Source: Halanaerobiales bacterium
GTDB lineage: Bacteria; Bacillota; Halanaerobiia; Halanaerobiales; DTU029
Assembly (NCBI GenBank): GCA_022360715.1
Contig: JAKSCG010000255.1
Location: 1-36,531 of the forward strand
Length of the DNA: 36,531 bases
Direction of reading: 5' to 3'
Each line of letters starts with the position of its first letter. Position 1 is the stretch's first letter. The notes beneath the pieces were generated by a model. It was given only the letters and a program-made list of their open reading frames with translations. It searched no databases and had not been told where the DNA came from. The translations under genes and the position numbers were made by a program. Below are positions 16,906 through 25,481 of this stretch, piece by piece.

Positions 16906-18453
16906 ATGCAGAAAAAAGAGATGCTGGCCGTTGAAATGATCAATATTAGCAAAGAGTTTCCCGGTGTCCTGGCCAATGATTCGGTTAATTTTTCTCTGGC
17001 GCAGGGAGAGATCCACGCCCTACTTGGTGAAAACGGTGCCGGTAAAACGACTCTGATGAAATGCCTTTATGGACTTTATCACCCAGATGCCGGAGAAATT
17101 TATATCAAAGGAAAAAGGTTTAATGTTACCAGTCCTAATATTGCAATCGAAAACGGGATTGGCATGGTCCATCAACATTTTATGCTGATACCACCATTTA
17201 CCGTTGCCGAGAATATTGTTTTGGGGAGAGAACCCCGTAAAAACGGGATGCTCGATCAGAACAAGGCGATCCTGGAAGTAGAGGAACTCTCTCATAAGTA
17301 CGGCTTAAATGTAGAGCCCAGAGCGAAGGTCCAGGATATAACGGTCAGTATGCAACAACGGGTTGAAATCTTAAAAACTCTCTATCGTGGTGCTGATATT
17401 CTGATTCTTGACGAACCAACCGCTGTGCTGACCCCACAGGAAGTAAAGGAATTAATCAATATTATGAAAAATTTAACCAGTCAAGGTAAATCAATTATTT
17501 TTATTACCCATAAGTTAAAAGAAGTTAAAGCTATTTCCGACCGGGTTACGGTGATTAGAAGGGGTAAAGTTATTGATACCGTAGAGACCGCCGGAGCTAC
17601 TGAAGCCGGTTTAGCTAAAATGATGGTTGGACGGGAAGTAGTTCTGCAAGTCGAAAAGGGACAGGCTGCACCGGGTGAGATAATACTGGAGGTGGAGAGT
17701 CTCAAAGCTAAAGATGAACGGGGTTTACCGGCCTTGACCGGAACTTCTTTTCAGGTTAGACGGGGAGAGATTTTAGGTATTGCCGGGGTTGATGGTAACG
17801 GGCAATCAGAACTAGCGGAAACCCTGATCGGATTAAAGAGACCGACCGGAGGAAAAATTGTCTTCAATGGACAAGATATCGCTAATTTTTCAACCAGAGA
17901 GATCATTGAAGCCGGTGTTTCTTTTATCCCGGAAGACCGCCAAAAACGGGGACTGGTCCTGGATTTTACCCTTTATGAAAACCTGATCATGGGCCAGCAT
18001 TACCGCCCTCCCTATGCCAGTGGTATTAATATTAATTACCGTCGGGTTAAGAAAGAGGTGCAACGCCTGATTAAGGAGTTTGATGTCCGCACCCCGGGGG
18101 AAGATATTTTAGCTCGAGCATTATCGGGCGGGAATCAACAAAAGGTAATTCTGGCCCGGGAATTTGACCGCGAACATGACCTGCTGGTTGCGGTACAACC
18201 AACCAGTGGCGTCGATGTCGGAGCGATCGAATTTATTCATAATCGCATTATTGAACAGCGTGATAACGGCAAAGCAGTTGTCTTAATTTCGCTGGAACTC
18301 GATGAAATTCTCTCTTTGAGTGATCGAATTGCCGTGATCTATGAAGGTGAAATTGTTGCGATTATGGACAGCGAAGAGGCTAATGAAGATAAACTGGGAT
18401 TACTGATGGCTGGTGCTGGTAACCGGAAAGAAATGGGGGGTGGGGTTGAATGA
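16906..18453 (+). CDS. ABC importer ATPase, nucleoside/simple-sugar type
   Basis: This 515-residue double ATPase is of the class used by BmpA/NupNOPQ-type nucleoside importers (Bacillus YufO/NupO). The first half has Walker A GENGAGKT (41-48) and LDEPTAVLTP. The second half has the degenerate P-loop DGNGQSEL, the signature ALSGGNQQK, and VQPTSGVD at Walker B, where the usual Asp-Glu pair is replaced. That degeneracy is normal for the class. ATG 16906 follows AAAGGA; earlier in-frame starts lie inside ftsK. It overlaps the first permease in ATGA. The binding lipoprotein usually found first in such operons is not here. Confidence 0.88.
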   Translation: MQKKEMLAVEMINISKEFPGVLANDSVNFSLAQGEIHALLGENGAGKTTLMKCLYGLYHPDAGEIYIKGKRFNVTSPNIAIENGIGMVHQHFMLIPPFTVAENIVLGREPRKNGMLDQNKAILEVEELSHKYGLNVEPRAKVQDITVSMQQRVEILKTLYRGADILILDEPTAVLTPQEVKELINIMKNLTSQGKSIIFITHKLKEVKAISDRVTVIRRGKVIDTVETAGATEAGLAKMMVGREVVLQVEKGQAAPGEIILEVESLKAKDERGLPALTGTSFQVRRGEILGIAGVDGNGQSELAETLIGLKRPTGGKIVFNGQDIANFSTREIIEAGVSFIPEDRQKRGLVLDFTLYENLIMGQHYRPPYASGININYRRVKKEVQRLIKEFDVRTPGEDILARALSGGNQQKVILAREFDREHDLLVAVQPTSGVDVGAIEFIHNRIIEQRDNGKAVVLISLELDEILSLSDRIAVIYEGEIVAIMDSEEANEDKLGLLMAGAGNRKEMGGGVE

Positions 18454-19496
18454 AAAGTTTGTCAAAGCTTATTGTGCCCGTAATTGCCGTTATTTTTGGT
18501 CTATTGTTTGGTGCTGTTTTTATGGTTATTATTGGAAAAGACCCAATCCTGGCTTATCAGGTCTTATGGAATAGTTCTTTTGGTAGTATGCGGGGATTTT
18601 TTACAACCCTTGTTAATACCACACCATTGATTTTTACCGGACTGGCCGTTGCTTTTGCCTTCCGGACCGGTTTATTTAATATCGGTGGAGATGGGCAATT
18701 CTTGGTCGCCTATACTGCCACCGCCTGGATCGGTTTCATTATTCAATTACCCTGGTTTATTCACATCCCCCTGGCGCTACTGGCCGGGATCCTGGCCGGT
18801 GGAGTCTGGGGTGGTTTTGCCGGTTATTTAAAAGCCAAACTGGGAGTCCATGAGGTTATAACCAGTATTATGATGAATTATATATCGCTATATCTGACCA
18901 GTTTCTTAATCGGCGGACCACTAATGAAACCGGGTCCAATACCTGCTACACCAAGGATCTTTGCCAGTGCCAGATTATGGCGAATCCCTGGCTCGCGCTT
19001 GAATCTCGGTTTTTTACTGGCTCTGTTAGCCGCACTTTTGATCTATTACCTGCTCTGGAAAACAACGATCGGTTATGAAGTTCGGGCAGTAGGACTTAAC
19101 CCAAAAGGGGCAGAAAACGGAGGGATCAATATTGCCAGGAACATGGTGTTAGCCATGTTTATCAGCGGGGCCCTGGCCGGACTGGCCGGTTCAGTTCAGG
19201 TGATGGGGCTACAACACCGGGCTTATCAACCATTTGGTCTAATTGGTCTAGGATTTACCGGGATTGCCGTTGCCTTGCTGGGGAAAAACCATCCGGCCGG
19301 GATAATATTAGCAGCATTTCTCTTCGGGATTCTATCACGGGGAGCTAATGAGATGCAGAGTATGGCCGGTGTCCCCAAAGACTTAATTGAAATTATCCAG
19401 GCTATTATCATCTTCTTTATGGCCGCAGAATATGTCTTCACTTTAATTCTAAGAAAAAAAAAAAAAAAAAAAGGGGTTGTTGCTAATGTTGAATAA
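18450..19496 (+). CDS. ABC importer permease 1 (NupP-like)
   Basis: A 348-residue membrane protein of the nucleoside/branched-chain permease fold with about nine to ten membrane segments. It has the family stretches LFNIGGDGQF at about residue 74 and GLGFTGIAVALLGKNHPAGI near the C-terminus. The start ATG 18450 overlaps the ATPase stop by four bases. The last codons run through 19 consecutive A, giving Arg-Lys6 followed by GVVANVE and a TAA at 19494-19496, which lies 11 bases inside permease 2. A change of one A would either end it at TAATG or fuse it to permease 2. Confidence 0.88.
   Translation: MKSLSKLIVPVIAVIFGLLFGAVFMVIIGKDPILAYQVLWNSSFGSMRGFFTTLVNTTPLIFTGLAVAFAFRTGLFNIGGDGQFLVAYTATAWIGFIIQLPWFIHIPLALLAGILAGGVWGGFAGYLKAKLGVHEVITSIMMNYISLYLTSFLIGGPLMKPGPIPATPRIFASARLWRIPGSRLNLGFLLALLAALLIYYLLWKTTIGYEVRAVGLNPKGAENGGINIARNMVLAMFISGALAGLAGSVQVMGLQHRAYQPFGLIGLGFTGIAVALLGKNHPAGIILAAFLFGILSRGANEMQSMAGVPKDLIEIIQAIIIFFMAAEYVFTLILRKKKKKKGVVANVE
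19454..19472 (+). repeat. A19 homopolymer at the permease 1/permease 2 junction
   Basis: Nineteen consecutive A lie between G19453 and G19473. As read, permease 1 ends at 19496. With 18 A its frame would run directly into permease 2; with 20 A it would stop at TAA 19484-19486, overlapping the ATG of permease 2. The tract is long enough for polymerase slippage and also for sequencing error. Confidence 0.95.
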
Positions 19497-20412
19497 TATC
19501 ATTGCTGTCTTAAATACTACTTTACGGCTGGCCACACCCCTGATTTTTGCCGCACTAGGTGGCGTATTTACTGAAAGATCCGGTGTTTTTAATATTGCAC
19601 TGGAAGGTATTATGCTGATCGGTGCTTTCACGGCAATGGCCTTTTCTTACTTATTCGGGAACCCCTGGATAGGAGTACTGGCCGCAATGGGTGCCGGAAT
19701 GTTGATTGCCGCTATTCATGCCGTAATATCGATCGAATTTAAGGCTAATCAGGTTGTCAGCGGTACAGCGATTAACATCCTTGCGGTAGGGTTGACCGGT
19801 TTTTTACTGGGGACAATGTTTGAACATGCCGGTCAATCACCAAGTGTCAATAAAGTTGCCGTGCTGCCCATCCCTGGAATTAAAGAGATCCCTGTCTTGG
19901 GAGATATAATTGCTAATCATATCCCTTTTGTTTACCTGGCCTTATTACTGGTCGCTGTCTCTTACTGGGTTTTATGGAAGACACCTTTTGGATTAAGAAT
20001 TAGGGCGGTAGGAGAACACCCGGCTGCGGCAGATAGTGTGGGAATTAATGTTAAAAAGACCCGTTATATTGCCGTAATCCTCAGTGGGCTTTTAGCCGGG
20101 CTGGGCGGGGCCAGTCTTTCGGTTGGACTGCTTGGTATCTTTGTGAAAGAAATGACGGCCGGCCGTGGTTTTATTGCTCTGGCCGCAATGATCTTTGGCA
20201 AATATACTCCCCAGGGGGCGCTGTTGGCTGCTTTATTATTTGGCTTTGCCGATTCTTTGCAAATGCTGGCTCAAACCATCGGCATCGACTTTATACCACG
20301 ACAATTTTTAATCATGTTTCCTTATGTTTTAACCATTTTGGCCCTGGCCGGAGTAATCGGCAGTGCAACTCCACCAGCAGCCGGAGGAGAACCATATGAT
20401 CAAGAAGAATAA
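19486..20412 (+). CDS. ABC importer permease 2 (NupQ-like)
   Basis: A 308-residue permease that pairs with permease 1, with about eight to nine membrane segments. The start of the fold, FAALGGVFTERSGVFNIALE, and the repeat GRGFIALAAMIFGKYTPQGA are characteristic of the YufQ/NupQ class. ATG 19486 (MLNNIIAVL) lies nine bases after AAGGGG, which directly follows the A tract; TTG 19477 is in frame but too close to that site. The ATPase and both permeases form one operon. Nucleosides are the best guess for substrate, but related purine or simple-sugar substrates are possible. Confidence 0.88.
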   Translation: MLNNIIAVLNTTLRLATPLIFAALGGVFTERSGVFNIALEGIMLIGAFTAMAFSYLFGNPWIGVLAAMGAGMLIAAIHAVISIEFKANQVVSGTAINILAVGLTGFLLGTMFEHAGQSPSVNKVAVLPIPGIKEIPVLGDIIANHIPFVYLALLLVAVSYWVLWKTPFGLRIRAVGEHPAAADSVGINVKKTRYIAVILSGLLAGLGGASLSVGLLGIFVKEMTAGRGFIALAAMIFGKYTPQGALLAALLFGFADSLQMLAQTIGIDFIPRQFLIMFPYVLTILALAGVIGSATPPAAGGEPYDQEE

Positions 20413-20457
20413 GGATATTAAGGCTAAAGGCCAATTTTTTCGTCAAAAAAAGGATTT

Positions 20458-20524
20458 TTGACACGAACCATAGAACTATATACTCAAACACTAAAAAATA
20501 CATACTTTTTAAAAAAATGTATTT
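20458..20524 (+). promoter_or_regulatory. Possible promoter and inverted repeat before the RodZ-like gene
   Basis: TTGACA (20458-20463) and TATACT (20479-20484) are separated by 15 bp, which is short for sigma-A. Just behind them lies a perfect inverted repeat AAATACAT (20496-20503) / ATGTATTT (20517-20524), which could be an operator or a leader hairpin. Confidence 0.35.
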
Positions 20525-20553
20525 AAGTACAGAGCGGAAGGGAGGTAAGATGC

Positions 20554-21369
20554 TTGTCAATTGGGGATAGACTTAAAGAGGCCAGGCAGGAATCCGGTCT
20601 CTCTTTTAAAGAGATTCAGGATAGTATTAAGGTCAGGGCAAAGTATTTACAAGCACTGGAAGAAGAAAATTATAAACTTATCCCCGGAGAAGCTTATGTC
20701 AGAGCTTTTATAAAAGGATACGGAAATTTCTTGGGGCTTAACGGAAAAGAACTGGTCGAAGAATATAAAGAAAAACTGAAAAAAGAGCGAGAAGCACTGG
20801 AAAAAGAATTAGAACAAGAAGAGGAAGAACAAAGCACCGGAATTTTTCAGAACAAAATAGTAAGTTCAATTATTGTTATAATCGTCCTGCTGGTAATTAT
20901 TTTTGTTGTATATAATATTTTTCTGTTAAATAAGGTTAATGATCATTACGACAATGCTTCACAGAATATATCTGATGTAAATACAAGTGAAATAAACCAG
21001 CCGGAACTCCCATTAACAATCACTGATAACTTAACTCAGGCTGCTTTGCCGGAAAATAGTAAAAAAAAATCCAGTGAACAACTTGCTGAGCTTTTAGAAG
21101 AACAGTTTAATATTCATCCCGACGAGAGTGACAAGATAATTACAATTATGGCAGTTAAACGAAGTTGGCTGCAAGTAGCGGTCGATGGAAGAATTGAGTA
21201 TGAAGGAATTATGGAGCGAGAACAGACCATCGATTTTCAAGGAAGCGATGTAATAGAACTAAAAATTGGTAATGCAGCTGGCATCCAGGTGCAAAAAGGG
21301 GAGGAGATATTGGGGCCCTGGGGTAATGAAGGTGAAGTCCTTACAAAGGTTATCAAATTTGATAATTAA
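20554..21369 (+). CDS. RodZ-like helix-turn-helix membrane protein
   Basis: RodZ-type proteins link the MreB cytoskeleton to the envelope and help keep rod shape. Seen here are an N-terminal HTH_25-type helix-turn-helix (residues 1-70, GDRLKEARQESGLSFKEI and YVRAFIKGYGNFLGL), a charged coiled-coil-like stretch (about 70-95), one membrane segment (about 106-127), a variable linker, and a C-terminal beta domain (about 195-270, WLQVAVDGRIEYEG) of the DUF4115 kind. The start is TTG 20554, seven bases after GGGAGGT. In Bacillus a RodZ homologue (YmfM) also lies downstream of spoIIIE, so the position agrees. Confidence 0.85.
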   Translation: MSIGDRLKEARQESGLSFKEIQDSIKVRAKYLQALEEENYKLIPGEAYVRAFIKGYGNFLGLNGKELVEEYKEKLKKEREALEKELEQEEEEQSTGIFQNKIVSSIIVIIVLLVIIFVVYNIFLLNKVNDHYDNASQNISDVNTSEINQPELPLTITDNLTQAALPENSKKKSSEQLAELLEEQFNIHPDESDKIITIMAVKRSWLQVAVDGRIEYEGIMEREQTIDFQGSDVIELKIGNAAGIQVQKGEEILGPWGNEGEVLTKVIKFDN

Positions 21370-21391
21370 TTTAACAAAATTAAAGTTAACT

Positions 21392-21417
21392 AAAAAAGAC
21401 GGCAGCCCGTCTTTTTT
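21392..21417. terminator. Bidirectional terminator between the RodZ-like gene and tRNAs
   Basis: AAAAAAGACGG, loop CAGC and CCGTCTTTTTT form a perfect 11-bp stem that gives a T run on both strands. It serves the converging RodZ-like and tRNA transcripts. Confidence 0.9.
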
Positions 21418-21455
21418 AATATAAAAATATAAATAATGATCTAGGTAAAAAAAAT

Positions 21456-21540
<85 letters not shown>

Positions 21541-21615
21541 GGATTAGGAGTAAGTAACGGGAGGTCAGAGTTTATGCTATTATAGCCTCAGCCTCCGCCT
21601 ACTTACTTCCGTTTC

Positions 21616-21691
21616 TGGCACCCTCAAGGGGATTCGAACCCCTGCCGCCAGGATGAAAACCTGGTGTCCTGGACCCCTAGACGATGAGGGC
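21616..21691 (-). tRNA. tRNA-Glu (anticodon TTC)
   Basis: On the minus strand the gene starts GCCCTCATCGTCTAG, the anticodon loop TTTTCAT with anticodon TTC is closed by CCAGG/CCTGG, the T arm is GGGGTTCGAATCCCC, and the CCA end is encoded. The first acceptor pair is G-U. It lies upstream of tRNA-Tyr in one minus-strand transcript. Confidence 0.96.
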
Positions 21692-21730
21692 ATATTTATT
21701 GCTAAGATTTAAAAAGCGACAACAAAATCA

Positions 21731-21759
21731 AGTATACAGTAAAAATTTATCGTGGTCAA
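21731..21759 (-). promoter_or_regulatory. Promoter of the tRNA-Glu/tRNA-Tyr operon
   Basis: On the minus strand TTGACC (21759-21754), a 17-bp spacer and TATACT (21736-21731) match sigma-A. Transcription would begin about 33 bases before tRNA-Glu. Confidence 0.8.
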
Positions 21760-21887
21760 AGTCGAAAACTAAGTAATAAACTCTAATAATAAAAAATAAA
21801 TCACTATTCCTTTAATTATATTACCTTTACTAAAAATAGCTTAACTATAAAAATAATACGATCTCTTTCCAGACAGGTAGTTATTAT

Positions 21888-21926
21888 TCCCTCCCATATA
21901 TAATATATTTTATATAAAAGGGGGGA
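21888..21926 (+). promoter_or_regulatory. Hairpin that hides the ribosome binding site of the 21932 gene
   Basis: TCCCTCC (21888-21894) can pair with GGGGGGA (21920-21926), six Watson-Crick pairs and one G-U, which takes up the whole Shine-Dalgarno sequence. Above it an inner stem TATATAA/TTATATA (21897-21903 with 21910-21916) closes a six-base loop. This arrangement is typical of translation switches, including RNA thermometers. The function is inference. Confidence 0.5.
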
Positions 21927-21931
21927 TTTTT

Positions 21932-22315
21932 ATGTTTGATCACCGAGATCAGGATAAACTAATCTATAACATGGTGATTCTAAAAGGAGTAACAAGGGGA
22001 ATAGCTTTTTTGTTAATTGTTAGCTCCATTTTGGCCCTGTTTTCGGGTTTAGTCTACAGTTTAAACACCAGAAGTTTAAATATCCTGTTGATTACACTCA
22101 ATACAATTATTATTACCTATATCGGTTTTTATATCGCCAGACACGTGGGAAAGAACGGTTGGCTTAACGGGGGACTGGGTGGCTTGATTTATATGGGAAT
22201 TGTGATTCTGATCGGAACGATCAGTATGCCGATTTCGATCGGTTATATCTTTTTATTACTGATGATTGGATTAGTGACCGGGAGTATTGGGGGGATTATT
22301 GGAATTAATTTATAA
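21932..22315 (+). CDS. Small membrane protein, TIGR04086-like
   Basis: A 127-residue protein with four predicted membrane segments (about 16-38, 45-68, 80-97 and 103-125). Glycine-rich turns such as KNGWLNGGLGGLIYMGIV and the ending GSIGGIIGINL are what I know from the TIGR04086 family (YrzE-like) of Firmicutes, whose function is unknown. ATG 21932 follows GGGGGG, which can be masked by the hairpin just upstream. It stands between the minus-strand tRNA promoter and the helicase gene and is followed by a 66-base gap. Confidence 0.75.
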   Translation: MFDHRDQDKLIYNMVILKGVTRGIAFLLIVSSILALFSGLVYSLNTRSLNILLITLNTIIITYIGFYIARHVGKNGWLNGGLGGLIYMGIVILIGTISMPISIGYIFLLLMIGLVTGSIGGIIGINL

Positions 22316-22381
22316 GTTAAAACTTACCTACATAAAGATAGACTATTAACGGCACATTAAAAATAAAGGGGGTGATCTTAG

Positions 22382-23878
22382 ATTGTCGTAAATCAACTGG
22401 ATATTAAACTACTACCACATCAAAGCAAAACGGTTCGTAAAGTAATCGATCAATTGGCTGGACGAGCAATTCTGGCCGATGAAGTCGGCCTGGGCAAAAC
22501 GATCGAAGCCGGAATGATCTTAAAGGAATACCTTGAGCGGGGTCTGGTTAAAAAATTTTTAATCTTAGTACCGGCCTCGTTGGGCTTTCAGTGGACAAAT
22601 GAACTGGTCAAGAAAATAAAAATTACCGATGTTTTTTTTAATAGAAAAGGTCGGGGTTGGGCTTATTTTGATCATCAAATCGCTTCCCTGGACATGGCCA
22701 AGCGGGAAAAACACTCCCGTCATTTATTAGAAGTAGAATTTGATATGGTGATTGTCGATGAAGCCCACCGGTTAAAAAATCAACAAACCCTAAACTGGAA
22801 ATTTGTTAACAACCTCAAAAAGAAATATTGTCTTTTATTAACGGCAACACCAATTCAGAATAATTTAGAAGAATTATATAATTTGATTGCACTTTTGCAT
22901 CCGGATTTATATCGGGATCTCAAAGATTTCAAAAATAAATATGTAGCCGGCAAGCACCTGGTCAAAAATAGTAAGGGCTTGCAGGAAGACCTGGCGCAGA
23001 TTATGATCAGAAATTCCCATGCCAATACAGCTATTGATTTTCCGTCCCGCCGACTGGAACAGGTCATGGTAAGGCTAACTCAACCGGAAAAAGAGCTCTA
23101 TGACATGGTCACAGCTTATGTTAAAAAAGAGTACCGGCGGAGAATGGCCGGTAAGTTAAGTATATTAAACCTGATTACCTATCAAAGGGAAGTTTGTAGC
23201 AGCTCTTTTGCTCTGTTACAAACCCTGGCTAATTCTGCTCATTACTCTCCCTATTTAAATCAGATCCTGGAAGCAGCTAAAAAAATCAAACTTAATTCTA
23301 AAATGAAGGAAGTAAGCAGGATTTTAAACAATATCAATGGACAAGTCATCATCTTTACTGAATATCGGGCTACCCAATTATATATTGCCAGATATCTGGA
23401 AAAAATAGGGTATAAAACAATCCTTTTTAACGGTGGTTTCAGTAACAGCGGGAAAGAATGGATTAAATATATTTTCCAGCAGAAAAAAGACATTTTAATC
23501 AGTACCGAAGCCGGAAGTCAGGGTTTAAACTTGCAATTTTGTAATATAATTATTAATTACGACTTGCCCTGGAATCCAATGAAATTAGAACAACGGATTG
23601 GGCGGGTTCACCGCCTGGGACAGATCCGTGATGTTTATATTTATAATTTAGCAACTATTGATACAATTGAAGAAAAGATCCTCAAACTCCTTTATGACAA
23701 AATAAATCTCTTTAAAGCGATCTTAGGCAATATGGAGGGAATATTGGTCGAGCCGGGTAATATTGAGCGGGATATTATGCATATTATCGGGGAAGCTGAT
23801 AGTAAAGATGAGCTGGCACAGGGATTTGCCAGCTTAAGCCAAAAAATTATCAATACCAGAGCCCCTGTTTTAAGCTGA
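22382..23878 (+). CDS. SNF2-type DEAH-box helicase/ATPase, apparent ATT start
   Basis: This is a compact SNF2/RapA-type ATPase of about 498 residues, similar in length to Bacillus YqhH. Motifs in order: LLPHQSKTV (Q-motif region), ADEVGLGKTIEAG (I), LILVPASLGFQW (Ia), DEAH (II), LTATPIQNNLEEL (III), STEAGSQGLNL (V), and LEQRIGRVHRLGQ (VI). No extra DNA-binding domain is seen. The first standard start codon in frame is TTG 22454, which would cut off the conserved LLPHQ part and has no ribosome binding site. The frame is open back to TAG 22379-22381. ATT 22382 lies six bases after a strong AAAGGGGGTGA, so initiation there, or a one-base sequence error next to TTG 22383, is likely. Substrate and partner are unknown. 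Confidence 0.82.
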   Translation: MVVNQLDIKLLPHQSKTVRKVIDQLAGRAILADEVGLGKTIEAGMILKEYLERGLVKKFLILVPASLGFQWTNELVKKIKITDVFFNRKGRGWAYFDHQIASLDMAKREKHSRHLLEVEFDMVIVDEAHRLKNQQTLNWKFVNNLKKKYCLLLTATPIQNNLEELYNLIALLHPDLYRDLKDFKNKYVAGKHLVKNSKGLQEDLAQIMIRNSHANTAIDFPSRRLEQVMVRLTQPEKELYDMVTAYVKKEYRRRMAGKLSILNLITYQREVCSSSFALLQTLANSAHYSPYLNQILEAAKKIKLNSKMKEVSRILNNINGQVIIFTEYRATQLYIARYLEKIGYKTILFNGGFSNSGKEWIKYIFQQKKDILISTEAGSQGLNLQFCNIIINYDLPWNPMKLEQRIGRVHRLGQIRDVYIYNLATIDTIEEKILKLLYDKINLFKAILGNMEGILVEPGNIERDIMHIIGEADSKDELAQGFASLSQKIINTRAPVLS

Positions 23879-23927
23879 CAATAAATTTTTATGGGTATAT
23901 TTAATGATTTACCGGAAAAACTAGCGA

Positions 23928-24059
23928 AGAAGTCAACAGTGATTGATCATAACTAAGCTGAGCGGTACAATTAATAAAAGGATAATTTAGCCGTTGATCT
24001 TTAGTTTTGCTCTGACCGGATTGGGTTTGCCTGATCTAATATAATCACTGTTGACTTCT
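23928..24059. repeat. 132-bp element with perfect 17-bp inverted ends
   Basis: AGAAGTCAACAGTGATT (23928-23944) is exactly repeated in inverted orientation at 24043-24059. The 98 bases between contain no open reading frame of note but have short complementary pieces (AACTAA/TTAGTT and CGG/CCG), so a longer folded RNA is possible. No clear target-site duplication is visible. It lies between the helicase and the aminotransferase gene. It could be a MITE-like element or a structured RNA; I cannot decide. Confidence 0.7.
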
Positions 24060-24146
24060 ATTTTATATTTTATGAAGGATATTTAAAGATTTTAGCTAAT
24101 ATAATATATATGTTTTTTTATATAAAACTAAGTAGGAGGGATTAGA

Positions 24147-25340
24147 TTGAATAAAAGTGAAGAAATTATTAAATTAACAAATCATTATGGTGCCGCAAAC
24201 TATCTACCATTACCAATTGTAATTTCCGAAGCGGAGGGAGTCTGGGTTCAGGACCCGGAGGGTACTAAATACATGGATATGTTAAGTGCATACTCAGCAG
24301 TAAGCCATGGCCACCGGCATCCCAAAATTATTAAAGCGATGAAAGAACAAGCAGACCGAGTAACTTTGACTTCACGGGCATTTCATAATGATCAACTGGG
24401 ATTATTTTATCAAAAAATTGTAGAAATTACTGGTAAAAATATGGTCTTGCCGATGAATACAGGAGCAGAAGCCGTGGAAACAGCACTTAAGACTGCGCGC
24501 CGCTGGGCTTATCAGAACAAAAAAGTGCCGGAGAATCAAGCCGAGATAATTGTCTGCTCCAATAATTTCCACGGAAGGACTATTAGCATTATTACGTTCA
24601 GTTCTACCGAGGAATATCGAGCCGGATTTGGGCCATTTACTCCGGGCTTTAAGATGATACCCTATGGTGACATTACGGCACTGAAAAATAGTATTACCCC
24701 AAATACGGCTGCTTTTATGGTTGAACCAATCCAGGGTGAAGGCGGAATAATTATTCCCCCCGCCGGTTATTTAAAAGAAGCAGCTAAAATTTGTCAGGAT
24801 AATAATATTCTGCTGATCGCTGATGAAATTCAGACCGGGCTCGGTAGAACCGGTAAAATGTTTGGCTGTGATTGGGAGGAGGTCCAACCGGATCTCTATA
24901 TTTTAGGTAAAGCGCTGGGCGGAGGGGTTATGCCTGTTTCGGCAGTAGCAGGTGACCAGGCGACCCTGGGTGTTTTTGAACCGGGTTCACACGGCTCTAC
25001 TTTTGGCGGAAATCCGCTGGGTTGTGCCATTGCAATTGCCGCAATTGATGTTTTATTAGCAGAAAATCTGGTAGCAAGATCACTGGAAATGGGCCAGTAT
25101 TTAATGGAACAGTTACATACGATTGAAAACCCAATTATTAAGGAGATTAGGGGACGGGGTTTGTTTGTCGGAATAGAATTAAAAGAAAAAGCCCGTCCTT
25201 ACTGTGAAGAACTCAAAAAACTAGGTGTACTGGCTAAAGAAACCCATGAAAATGTCATTAGATTTGCTCCACCCCTAATTATTACTAAAGATGAGCTTAA
25301 CTGGGCTATCGAAAGGATTAAAAAAGTTTTAAACAGATAA
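24147..25340 (+). CDS. rocD: Ornithine--oxo-acid aminotransferase
   Basis: This class III PLP aminotransferase moves the delta-amino group of ornithine to 2-oxoglutarate, giving glutamate semialdehyde. It therefore links arginine/ornithine to proline and glutamate. At 397 residues it has the RocD-like N-terminus [17 protein letters not shown] and [12 protein letters not shown], the cofactor-binding [24 protein letters not shown], and the PLP lysine in [14 protein letters not shown]. ArgD-type enzymes are related, but the N-terminal region fits RocD better. TTG 24147 follows TAGGAGGG. It stands alone, with the inverted-repeat element upstream and a terminator downstream. Confidence 0.92.
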   Translation: MNKSEEIIKLTNHYGAANYLPLPIVISEAEGVWVQDPEGTKYMDMLSAYSAVSHGHRHPKIIKAMKEQADRVTLTSRAFHNDQLGLFYQKIVEITGKNMVLPMNTGAEAVETALKTARRWAYQNKKVPENQAEIIVCSNNFHGRTISIITFSSTEEYRAGFGPFTPGFKMIPYGDITALKNSITPNTAAFMVEPIQGEGGIIIPPAGYLKEAAKICQDNNILLIADEIQTGLGRTGKMFGCDWEEVQPDLYILGKALGGGVMPVSAVAGDQATLGVFEPGSHGSTFGGNPLGCAIAIAAIDVLLAENLVARSLEMGQYLMEQLHTIENPIIKEIRGRGLFVGIELKEKARPYCEELKKLGVLAKETHENVIRFAPPLIITKDELNWAIERIKKVLNR

Positions 25341-25360
25341 ATTTAACTATTATAAATTTA

Positions 25361-25397
25361 AAAAACCACCTGGAAATTAATCCAAGGTGGTTTTTTT
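25361..25397 (+). terminator. Terminator behind rocD
   Basis: AAAAACCACCTGGA pairs with TCCAAGGTGGTTTTT (one bulged base) around AATTAA and ends in a T run. Confidence 0.85.
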
Positions 25398-25481
25398 CAT
25401 ATAATTTCCCATAATCCTGTGATAATTCCCTGATATTTATCCCCGATAATAATTATATCTAAAAAGAACAAAGGGGCTTAT

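Noticed and set aside
23879..24146. T-box riboswitch before rocD
   Set aside because: No T-box sequence (GGTGG-ACCGCG type) and no terminator hairpin with a T run are present.
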